A stretch of 64,000 nucleotides of DNA from Zychaea mexicana (lineage: Eukaryota > Mucoromycota > Mucoromycetes > Mucorales > Lichtheimiaceae), in NCBI RefSeq assembly GCF_025766255.1, contig NW_026516750.1, forward strand, positions 62,001 through 126,000, read 5' to 3'. Made by a program: the position numbers and the translations under genes. The notes under the pieces were generated by a model. That model did not search any database. It was not told the origin of the DNA and worked only from the letters and a program-made list of their open reading frames with translations. Shown in pieces: positions 38,485 to 48,031 of the stretch (its first letter is position 1; each line of letters starts with the position of its first letter).

Positions 38485-39747
38485 GTAAATTGAAGTTTCT
38501 ACGGTTACTATTAAAAAAACTCTTCGTGGTGGTTTTCTTTAATAATATCAGTAGTGGTATATCTTGACAAACAACCGGAGGTGCTTTTCTTGTGTATCTG
38601 AGGTGGGGATTTACAATGCTTAGACACGTTTACCTTGAAGAGTGGAACGTTACTTTAGTTAGGAACGGATCAACGGATATGCTGTGTACAAAAGGAAATT
38701 GCAGATTATCATGGCAGAAATGTTTTATACATCCCAAATGACTAATCTACCAGTGAATATGCTCATCTAACAGCTGCAATAAAAAAGGCTTTTTCCCTGC
38801 CTCCAATATATCGAAATCTGATGATCCCGCCGCTGTAAATATCGCATGAGAATAATCATCGCTTTGTACAATACTGTATGCTATGATTTTAGGGGCTTAC
38901 AGTGGGGAGAAGGGAAGAACATCTAGCTAACAGGATGAGAAGATGGTTGACAGCTGCTTAGAAGCATTAGCAATGGGCTCGATACTGTAGCAAACTAAAC
39001 GAATTCTTTAATTAGCCTACTATATCTTTCCATGCTATATTGCGACATGCACACACACGAACACACGAAACTCACCAACGTCTGTTAGACATGGTTTTAA
39101 AAAGTTATGTAAACCAGGTGTAGCTTAATCTTATCAGTACCGATACAAATCATTAGAAACAGTAGAGTCGAAGCAATAGAATACCTTGTGGATGACTTAG
39201 CTATCCGATCAAATATTTTTGCCACTTGGTTCAGTTACCATCAACAGCTCTCGGTCGTGGAACAAGATAAGAAGAATGGTATGGCGACTAAGAAAAAGGA
39301 CAGGTTACATATTAGGCATGTAAAGAAGACGAGGAGAAGAATCTTGATACTTCGCTAAGCTTTTCTCTATTTTGACGCGCTGTAATAAACTCTTTTTAGG
39401 GTTTAGGATGCCTCTTCAGTAAGACTAAAACCCAGTACACTTTATGATCTTGAAGCCAAGTTTGAGCAAAACATACATACAATCACTTACCCGGAAATCC
39501 TTGTAAACTATGCGTTCATAAACTATCAGACATAGGGAAGCCTATTAGCTCTCATAATTTCCCCTCACCTTGTACTTGCACCGGAATCGGGTTGCCTCAC
39601 TACAAGCAGAAACAATAATGAGCAAGCAGCAGACTAAGCGGGATATCAAATTTTGTTAGTGGATGGTTCGTAAAACAAAAAAAAAAGTCGCGTCTGCGAC
39701 AAAGTGCAACAAAACTCCTTTCCAAACAGCTATTGCTAAAGCCGTCA
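38485..39747. other. Intergenic, nothing recognised
   Basis: About 1.26 kb, AT-rich, with stops in all frames and no frame over 60 codons. The last 100 bases should be promoter of the nucleoporin gene. No tRNA or snoRNA boxes were convincing. Confidence 0.5.
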
Positions 39748-42709
39748 ATGAGGTAAAAGGATTAATCTCTTCAGATTGAATACTACTCCACGATTTATTC
39801 CGTACAGACACTCGTACAGACACTCGTATACTGAAAACTCTTGTGGGATTATATCAGTAAAAAGCCTTTGAGATCCAAGAAAGGTAGCAACGACAGCAGC
39901 ATTCCCAATTTCGTGTTCAACGCAGGAAACGTCGATTTCAATTTCACAGGCGGCAGCGCGCCATCCAGTCCTTCATCACCAGGCTTCCCCAACCAACCAA
40001 TGACATTCGGAAATACTACTGGATCAGCAGCAGCATCGCCAACAACGGCAACGTTTGGCACACCAGCAGCAGCAGCCTCACAATCAACTTCGCCAGCATC
40101 ACCGTTCGTCTTTGGAGCAAATCCACCAAACCCGAGTACCCCTAGTGCTACTGGCGCCGGCGCCACAGGTCAATCGCCAAAGCCCTTTGTTTTTGGAACA
40201 CCTCCTTCTGGTGCTGGTGCAGCCAGTACAACAGGAATAGGCACTGGTGCTTCGCCATTCGCCTTCGGTGGTGGAGCAGCAGCAGCAGCAGGAACTCAGA
40301 ACATGGGTGGTGCTTTCGGTGGTGGTATTGGAGGGTTGAGACGTGGTGCATCTGAAGTGGTGCCAAGCAGTCCTTCCGATCAGAGTATGCTGCGACGATC
40401 GACGTCTGATATCAGCTCGCCCACTTCTTCTTTCCTGTTCAATTCATCTTCTTCGTCAGATGCCACATCCACAGCTCCGGCCGCTTCAACAGCAACAACA
40501 ACGGCACCGGCACCTTCTCTTTTTGGCCAAGCATCAACATCCGCAGCACCGTCGTCCACTGCTGCTCAACCTACATCTACTGCATCTACCGGATTTACAT
40601 TTGGAGCGTCTCAGGGAACGGCAAAACCAAGCACGACGGGTGGATTCTCATTTGGCGCTCCAGGAGCATCCAACACCGCACCGTCCTCAACTCAATCCAA
40701 GCCAGCAGCTCCTTTTGGAGGTGGTCAAGCATCCACAGCATCGACCACACTCTCAACACCTGCAATATCCTTTGGTGCTCCTAAAACTGGTGCATCGCCT
40801 TTTGGTTCATCGCCACCTTCAGGTTCATCTCCTTTTGGCACTACCCCACCTACCAGTACAACTACAACATCTTCCGACACTACTGCTGCTGCCACGGCTC
40901 CAAAGTCTGCATTCTCCTTTGGTGGTGGCGCCGCATCGACAAGCACCTCAACGAGCACCTTGCCATCAACAAGTAGCTCATCACTATCATCAACACCTCC
41001 AGCAGCGGCGCCATCGTCTCCATTTTCATTCGGTGCAGCAGCTAAGAAAGATGATAGCAACAAACCAACATCAATTACGACCACAACTGCTGCTGCAACA
41101 AGTACCTCATCCGCCGAAGCACCAAAGCCAGCTTCAACTTTTTCATTTGGATCGCCCAAGACGACAACTGCTGCTGCTCCAACTGCTACGACGCCAGCAT
41201 CTACACCTTCAACACCTACATTCTCATTTGGCACTGCTAAATCCGGTGAGCCATCACCATCTTCGACTGCCAGCACACCCAAATTCTCGTTTGCAACCCC
41301 GGGCAAAAAAGATGACAGCGCCACTGCTGCTACTACTACAATGTCAGCTCCATCATCGACAGCGGCAGCAGCGACCACAACGGCAACAAGCACATCTACA
41401 ACAGCTGCTACTTCGACTGCTGGTACTACAGGATTTTCGTTTGGATCTACGCCATCGACGACGTCTTCCACAAGCTCGTTTTCACTGACTACACCGGCAC
41501 CCACACAACAGTCTGCTCAACCACAGCAACCGAATGCATTCTCTTTTACAAAGATGCTTGAGGACATGGAAAAGATTGCATCACAGCCTCCAACACAAAT
41601 ACATGCTTCATTACTCACGCCGGCACTGCTGGGACGACAGTAAGTTCTTTACCCGGTGGATTTACTTTTGTATGTTCAGGGGGGATGATTTTCGTGTCGA
41701 TTTACCAAGACCATTATCTTTACTACTATTATAGACAAAACCAGATCGTCACTTCTACGAACTTCCGAATTGACAATATCACACAAACCACGCTATTTAA
41801 AGAATTACCGGAACAAGCGCAAAAAGAACTAGACGAGCTGGATAACTACATACGTACTCAGGGCCATAAATGTGATTATATCCTCAAGCACAGTCGCCAT
41901 CATGCAGATACCATCCAAAACGGCAAGGCAGAAAGGGAGGCAATGGAGCAGGTACTGTACTAGATGAGGACGGATAGAAGAGTGATTGGTTGAGACGTAA
42001 AATGAGGGAGAGAGATCTAATACGTTGTCTTGAAACTTAGCAATTGGCCGCTTTATTAAGCAGCCTAAAAGTACAAAAGCAAAAGTTGAGCGACTTGTTT
42101 GACCAAACAGCTGGCCAGTTAAGACATGCTGTAGACGCCGGCAATATCATTGAGGCCTCCAAGGATCCGGGACGTGCGTCGCGTTGGCTGTTTGGCTATG
42201 GTAGTGATGACGAGTAAGTATTTCTAATCTCCAGAACAACTCGTCTAATCTCCAGAACAAAAAAATAAGAATGAGAGTAAGGTAGAAGATGGCTTAAAAT
42301 CACTCGTCTATTCTAGCTACTTTGTCAATCTTTCCCATCAGCTTGGTGAGCGGCTTGAGGAATACAAGAAGATTATTTGGGTAAGTAACTAGGTATATGC
42401 TGATATGGTAATGCTGTCGTCTGGGATTCTCATGCTTCGTGTGTTGATTTTTAGGAAATTGAACGTACAACAGTATCCTGGTCAAAACACAACGTGCGGA
42501 CACCCCAAGGTAAGGATAGTGGAATTTTTATATGAAATGAGGTGGACATTAGATGTGTGGCTTACTCCGTTGTCATTGTAGATATTGTTCGGATCATGCG
42601 CGAACAAAACGAGACGTTCCTGTCACTCGCAAACCGTGCTGCAGCGTTGGATGAGCAGGTCAAGCTGCAAAAGGAGCACTATTCCCAGTACCTTAATATG
42701 TACGGTTAA
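39748..42709 (+). CDS. FG nucleoporin, Nup58/Nup49 type
   Basis: The model is join(39748..39752, 39858..41639, 41735..41951, 42041..42213, 42317..42380, 42455..42509, 42582..42709), 807 residues. Residues 1-600 are Ser/Thr/Ala-rich with many FG, SFG and FGxP repeats, the phase-forming filaments of the nuclear pore channel. From about 600, a coiled-coil region (LPEQAQKELDELDNYIRTQ; LSHQLGERLEEYKKIIWEIE; DIVRIMREQNETFLSLANRA) follows the order of plant Nup58 and yeast Nup49, the central-channel partner of Nsp1/Nup62 and Nup57/Nup54. The large exon has no ATG. The proposed start exon carries only ATG AG before GTAAAA and restores MSKKPLRSKK; this 5-base coding exon is the least certain part. The downstream junctions all keep frame. 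Confidence 0.85.
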
Positions 42710-43499
42710 GCATTGGTCTATACTTAGCTTATTATTTTTCTTACTTTTCCAGTCGATGACATATAATATAAAGTATAAAATACGTGTATACCGTGATTTG
42801 ACAAGTGAGGGTTCAGGGATCACAGGGTTTGCATAATATTTATGCGAGATTTTATTTTTACGATGATTGGCTCCCAAATATGTGCTTCACGCAAAGTTAT
42901 ATCTTCTATTTAAAACGTTTTGTGACCGAGGTTAATGATAATTAAGACAGCTATCCCACCACTGGCTTTTCCTGTAGATCTTTGCCTGTTATCATATCCG
43001 CTCTTTATATATACACCTATGTCAGCTCTTGCTAGCACCATTCACGCTTATAACGCGGCACAAGCATCTGCATCCTTCCCTTTGTCCTCCTCTCCAGGTC
43101 GTGGTACCGAAGAGGCACCACCAGTGCTAAGCAGTAAACATGACGATGATGATGATGATGAACAACGATTATTATCAAGACTTTTGCCGGCCGACCCCAA
43201 ATTAAACCAGAAAGGGCTGATGAAAAATCAAGTATGGAATATGATTGCCTAGCTGGGGATCAACATTGGTATTCCACTCGCAATCTACTATAGTATTCGG
43301 GGCGACATGGATATCATTTACGCCCTTGCAATATCTGGTATCCCGCCACCGGTCTATGTCATCTACACTATTTATCAAGAGCGGCATGTGGATATACTCG
43401 GTTGTATCATTTGTCCCTGCTTTATCTTATCTGCTGTGGTTTCTAGCATCAGAGGTAATATACATCATATATGATAAGAATTTACCAAATATTAGCGGT

Positions 43500-43650
43500 C
43501 CTTCCTCGCTTCGCTCGGATGAATGAGCCCCTCCGCTTCGCTCCGTGTCATTCAACGGAAACGCGTCGCAAGGGGGTTCCCCCTTGACCCCCAAGTGAGG
43601 GGCAAGCCCCCCAAACCCCCCTGTCAAGCGAGGTTGGATCAATGTTTTGG
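43500..43650. repeat. GC-rich hairpin cluster at the Helitron left end
   Basis: Two related CTTCGCTCNG-type boxes (43506-43518 and 43531-43545) are followed by a perfect inverted repeat CAAGGGGGTTCCCCCTTG (43569-43586) and further CCCC/GGGG blocks up to 43622. On the minus strand GAATGA and TCATTC also flank a 21-base loop. Subterminal hairpins are expected near the 3' end of Helitron-like elements, where the helicase orientation places this end. Confidence 0.6.
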
Positions 43651-43807
43651 TATTAGATGCGTATTGTCTGTTTTCAAAATCAAAAGCAAGATCATTGTGC
43701 AGTGCAGTGAGAAGTAGCCTATCATAGAAAGTCGTCAAAGTAGGATACTTAACTATCTCCAGTTTAGAATGCAATGCGAAAAGAAGTCTTGACAAAGATG
43801 ATGTAGT

Positions 43808-43936
43808 GATATTGATAAAAAGAGAATAGGCGTGAAAAAAAGAGAATAGGTGAGAAAAAAAGAGAATAGGTGATAAAAAAGAGAATAGGTGATGATAAAG
43901 AGAATAGAAGATAAAAAAGAGGATAGAAGATAAAAA
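43808..43936. repeat. Minisatellite, about six 18-22 base units
   Basis: Imperfect tandem copies of AAAAAAGAGAATAGGTGA, decaying toward the right into AGAGGATAGAAGAT units. It ends just at the helicase stop. Helitrons commonly carry such subterminal tandem repeats. Confidence 0.75.
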
Positions 43937-43939
43937 GAA

Positions 43940-44710
43940 TTATAGAAGAACTTCGTGAAAAACAACATTTCTTGTGCTTTGGCCTTGCTGACCCGCGATA
44001 CGTGAGTTCTCAGGATCTAACATGATTCTGATGGATGAAGGGGTGCGGACGCGCGACATGGCTACATAGAGTAGACCATGCGTGAACGGAGGTTCAGGCA
44101 AGTAGAGGCCGACAGTGTTGAAAGTTTGACCCTGTGCCTTATTGATGGTCATAGCGAATGCCAGGCGAACAGGGAATTGGGTGCGTTTGAAGAGAATGGG
44201 CGAGCGTGTTTGCGATGGTGTGAGTGTTATGCGAGGGATCAGGACAATGTTGCCAGCATGAGGTCCAGTGGCTATTTCAGCTTCAAATACATATCGCTGG
44301 AAAGAGCGTACAATCAGCCGTGTCTCGTTGCAGAGACCACTTTGGGTGTGCAAGTTTCTCAAAAGCATGACTGGGCAACCGACTTTAAGTTTTAGCAAAT
44401 GCGGAGGGAGGTCGGATGGATTCATGGAATTGAGCAGCTCTGGTGGGTACGTTATTTGCACTTCAAGATCATCCACGGTATCTACGCTCTGGAATTCGTG
44501 GATAGTGCCTGGGAAATGGTCGAGTATTAGATCGTTGATTGCTGAAACGTCGACATTTTTTGGAGTTAGAATGGAGCGACTGATGAGGTAATCGCGATCC
44601 ACGTGTGGTGCGTCAAGGCTGCCGTAAATGGCTTCGATGAGCGATTTAAGCACTGCTGTACGATCTGCGAGCGCGACGCATTTGGTATCACTGGAAGGAC
44701 CTGTTACCAT
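43940..44710 (-). pseudogene. Helitron Pif1-like helicase, C-terminal part
   Basis: An open frame of 256 codons holding the C-terminal third of a Helitron helicase: SILTPKNVDVSAINDLIL, DLPPHLLKLKVGCPVMLLRN, NETRLIVRSF, IPRITLTPS, QFPVRLAFAMTINKAQGQTF and HGLLYVAMSRVRTPSSIRI. Helicase motif VI arginine (MSRV) and the KAQGQTF block are intact. It lacks the Walker A region and follows an internal deletion, so it should be inactive. It is transcriptionally opposite to the host membrane-protein gene. Confidence 0.8.
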
Positions 44711-45159
44711 ATACTTTACTGTGAGTACTACCGCTTAATAGTAAAAAACATGCAAAGTAGAAGAGAGGATACAATGTTGAGTACCTGGCAAAAGTCAACA
44801 CCAAGGACCATAATTTTTCCATCAAATGGAACATCGGCAAGCGCGGGATCGCCATGTCTCATGAGATTTTGGATACTCTTGTATACGTTGATACTTGTAT
44901 TGATACTTGTGTCCAGCGTGTTTAAAGCGATGACACTTCTCATATGATGAAGGACGTGAAGTGAGCTTCATCTCGTGTTAATGAAAGTTATCCCCTTAAG
45001 TCTTTCCTCGATGCGATACCCGTCTACTCACATAGTCATACATTCATGTAGAACAAATTTCCTGATCTGGAGGAGCCACACATTTCGGCGCGTCATAAAC
45101 GTGAGAGAGCAATCTGATTGGATAGATTGAACTGGCTCAAATGCCGTGTTCATTACTAC

Positions 45160-46680
45160 TATATAACCGCGCGGCCGCAGCAATCATGGGGCTCTTCTTC
45201 CTCTTCGTCAACGTTTGTAAACCAAAGCTATTCAATGTGAGTATCATTGGAACGGATTAGAGGATCGAAGAGTGTATGTTTATGGTGGTGAGTGAGAAGA
45301 GCGTATGCAACCGGTTGCGAGTATCACAAGATCCGTTTATCTCACTTTCTTTCTTTTTGACACAAACCTTCTTCTCGTCTTAACCTGGTCCATCTCCCCC
45401 TCACGTTGGCTTTCAAAGCGTAGATGCAAGAGTAAGTACAATATGGAAAGTGTGAAGTGTACTTTGAGGTTTTGCATGTGGATGTGATATACGAAAGAAG
45501 ATATGAATTTCGACGTGTCTAAAGAAGTGTGTGTACAGCATACAGTCGCTAATGTTATCCTCCTTTCTTCTCTGCTACTACTATAGGATTCTGACTTTTT
45601 GAAATGGTTGGTTCGGTTTGTTGTTTGCATCCCACCCTTAAACATAAGCAACAACTGTAAGTACGGTAGGGAATGAAATGTGAGGATGAGTTGGAGAGAA
45701 GTCGAGTGTCTGTTGGAGGTGCTGATGCCATGACGTGTTAGGAATAGTTGCCTATTAAGAACAGCCTGCTCATGATCTTTCTTCTTTTCATTCTACTTCA
45801 GGTTTCGCTTTATGCTGGTTGGGTTAATTGTGTCCTGCGGACAAATAACAGATAGTAAGTATAAGCAAAAGGGGACTTGAACATTGGTATGATAGGTGAG
45901 TAGGATGACATGGGTGTTGGGGATGACGCGTCAAAGGTGTGCAGTGTGTACAGCAGCGTGACGGGAAAGGGCTCCTGACCATGACGTATGCAATATGGCA
46001 GTCTCTCAAAAAAGTTTTCTTTCTCTCCTCCCCTTTCTTCTCTTATTCTTTTTTCAGAATTGGTCATCCCCTTCTTGCTTTTCCTCTCTCTAACTCAAGG
46101 CTCTCTTCCTCCAAGCCAAGGATGTCATAATAGTAAGTATCGCTGTGCTTGTGTTTGTCTTTGCGTGTTTGAAGAACCAGGAAGATGTCTGCCGTGACAT
46201 GTCAAAAAGTGTATGCAGCTGCTCATAGATGTCTTCTTTTTCCTATTAGAGGATGGCTCTGCGATGATCTGTTTGGACTTGGATTGGCTTAGACCCCATC
46301 TCTCTCTGTCTATAACTTTGCTGTAAAACGACAAAACAAATGTAAGTCAGCTTGGGATGGAGGAGGATGGTAATGCCGTGTCAAAAATAAAGATAGCACA
46401 GTGGGTGCAGCCCTCTAATAATCTTTTTTTTTATCCAGCTAGAAGAAGTGTTTCTGTTCTGGCTGCGATTCTCTGCTCTACACTGGCTGGGTGTTCGGTT
46501 CTCCTGTGTCTCATCGTAGAAGTATAGGTAAGTATAGCACGATAGAATCTTGTGATGGTGGTTTGACAGTTTCCCATTAACTGTTCATCTCTTTCGTTTC
46601 TCGGAATGGCGATAGTGCACAGACACCTCCATGCTAGTCAAGATTGATGCTCCACTGTCATCCCGCTCCTAGAAGCCGAC
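45160..46680 (+). ncRNA. Candidate spliced transcript with a train of at least seven introns
   Basis: TATATAA at 45160-45166 is followed 20 bases on by GGGGCTCTTCTTCCTCTTC, a pyrimidine-rich start. Strong donors follow at 45235 (GTGAGT), 45432, 45657, 45855, 46133, 46342 and 46528 (all GTAAGT), about 190-280 bases apart. Acceptors after T/C tracts are at about 45584 (CTATAG), 45801 (CTTCAG), 46057 (TTTCAG), 46249 (ATTAG) and 46438 (ATCCAG). The exon-like parts are pyrimidine-rich and short (53-101 bases); the intron-like parts are G-rich. There is no long reading frame. This resembles a snoRNA host gene in layout, but I could not find clear C/D or H/ACA boxes. It lies inside the large intron of the split membrane gene. 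It may be captured DNA or a nested gene. Confidence 0.4.
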
Positions 46681-46750
46681 CTGTCAAGTAGTCCATCGGC
46701 AGTGGTCAAGATCTATCCATCCATCTGGACGGTGGCGTGTGCTTTTTGCT

Positions 46751-46920
46751 TTGACTTGGACCTGAGGAAGTCCTTAAAAGCCTCATATTCTTCTTTGCGT
46801 TCTTTGTATAATTTATCCCCCCCTCCCCTTCCCCTTGCTCTGACCCAGGAAGTCGTTAAAAGCGTCTATTGCGTTTTTCATATAGTTTATCCCCCTCCCC
46901 TTCTCCTCCCCCTTTGCTTT
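46751..46920. repeat. Imperfect tandem duplication, units about 80 bases
   Basis: The block AGGAAGTC(C/G)TTAAAAGC at 46765 recurs at 46847, and both copies lead through TTGCGTT...TATA to TTTATCCCCC with C/T runs (46812 and 46886). Scattered changes indicate age. It lies between the intron train and the right half of the split gene. Confidence 0.6.
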
Positions 46921-48031
46921 TCTCTCGCAGTTCCTAGTAGCCTCTGTCTCGACCCATCTTCGGATGTTGCATCGTTTCACGCGAACGGCTGTTTTTTTAC
47001 CCAGGCAGCCTCCGGGCGTAAGTCCTGCTTCTTTCAAAATTCCCCGTGCCCACGGGTAAAAAGTGCGGCCGAGGTCCCCCATGAATTTGGGGAATGCTTT
47101 GCGTAAGTATTTACTTTCTCTTTTTCTGTCTGTGAATTTACATGGATGAGAGTTTCCTTTTTTGGTTTTCTTTGTTCTATTTCTGCTTCTTCTCCTTCTC
47201 TCACACTCAGCAATCTTCCTTGCATATATAAAACATGGGAGATCCACGGATCATTCTGCTGCGTGATGTCATTGTTACAGCATTCATGGGGTTTCTATTC
47301 TTGGCCACATTGATACCACTGGAAACGCGTTGGTTTACGATGCGACCTACGGTACTGCTTGTGGGCCGACAACTCTTTCGTCCCTCTCAAATATCGTTGG
47401 ACCGATCGAGAGGGTCAGAGACAAGAAATGCTCGTATCCGAATGGTTATGACTGGATTTCGATGGTCCATGTACGGTCTGACAGCTTCATGGGGTGTGTT
47501 GCTTATTTTGGAATGTGTCGCTACCCTGATCATGGTCTATGCTGCCCCCAGTCTGTCGGTAAACACTATTGTCGTGTACAATAATAAGTTTATTAATGGT
47601 GTGGTTATTTGGGTTATGATAATTGCTTATGTACTATTATTTATCTTGTATTCATTCGGCGTGCCGAGATGCGCGTTGGATGGAAATGGGCAGAAGAAAA
47701 CGATTACACGGACAAGAATTGATGGAAAAAAAGGGTTGTTGAATATGTCTCTCGTATAACTTAGTAAGGAGAACTTATACCACATGATAGATGAGGATTA
47801 AAGCTATGTTGATCGTTACTGAACAGTGAATTCTTTGGAATATCCATGATGCGGTTCGATTTTACTATAATTTATTAGGGCAAAAATTAGTACACATTGG
47901 TCTACTCTATCTTCTAGTATAAACAAAGCTGAATTTACCCGCTTAGAATGATTTTGTGGTGACCAAAGTAACCAATCCGATAGATTCCAGCTACAATAAA
48001 CGTTGAATTCGTGTAAGAGTCACCCCAATTA

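Larger units (their letters stand above)
43492..44960 (-). mobile_element. Helitron fragment with Pif1-like helicase remnant
   Basis: On the minus strand two blocks match the Helitron RepHel helicase. The upstream block (about 44943-44760) ends in FDGKIMVLGVDFCQVLNIV, the Walker-B region, where the usual GGDFRQ reads GVDFCQ. The downstream block (44710-43940) runs from an SILTPKNVDVSAINDLIL region through VGCPVMLLRNL and FAMTINKAQGQTF to LLYVAMSRV, helicase motifs V-VI. The part between the blocks is missing, as are the Rep (HUH) domain and the N-terminal helicase motifs, so the copy is not autonomous. The left end may be at 43492, where the minus strand reads CTAA then T, the Helitron 3' end rule. 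The right end is not identified and could lie anywhere up to about 47.2 kb. Confidence 0.7.
43019..47759 (+). pseudogene. VC0807-like multi-pass membrane protein, split and with in-frame stop
   Basis: Two halves of one gene. Exon 1 (43019..43454) has a disordered start with an Asp run, then membrane helices containing IGIPLAIYYSIRG and ALAISGIPPPVYVIY, and ends at a GTAATA donor. Exon 2 (47242..47759) continues with DPRIILLRDVIVTAFMGFLF and RPTVLLVGRQLF, then two more hydrophobic segments. Joined in phase 1 they match the order of VC0807-type membrane proteins (ISGIPP..., then DPR...RD). Codon 78 of exon 1 is TAG (43250-43252), while the frame stays protein-like on both sides. The 3.8 kb between the halves is far longer than other introns here and carries Helitron DNA. 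A shorter product could start at the ATG at 47235. Function is unknown. Confidence 0.65.

Noticed and set aside
40725..41504. Long open frame (259 codons) antisense to the nucleoporin FG exon, and other alternate frames there
   Set aside because: It is a by-product of the repetitive ACA/TCA/GCA codons of the FG region. The antisense product is a Val/Asp/Ala low-complexity string with no independent start or family features.
45235..46528. Box C/D snoRNAs inside the intron train
   Set aside because: GATGA-like sequences occur, but none pairs with a correctly placed CTGA box and terminal stem, so I report only the intron train.
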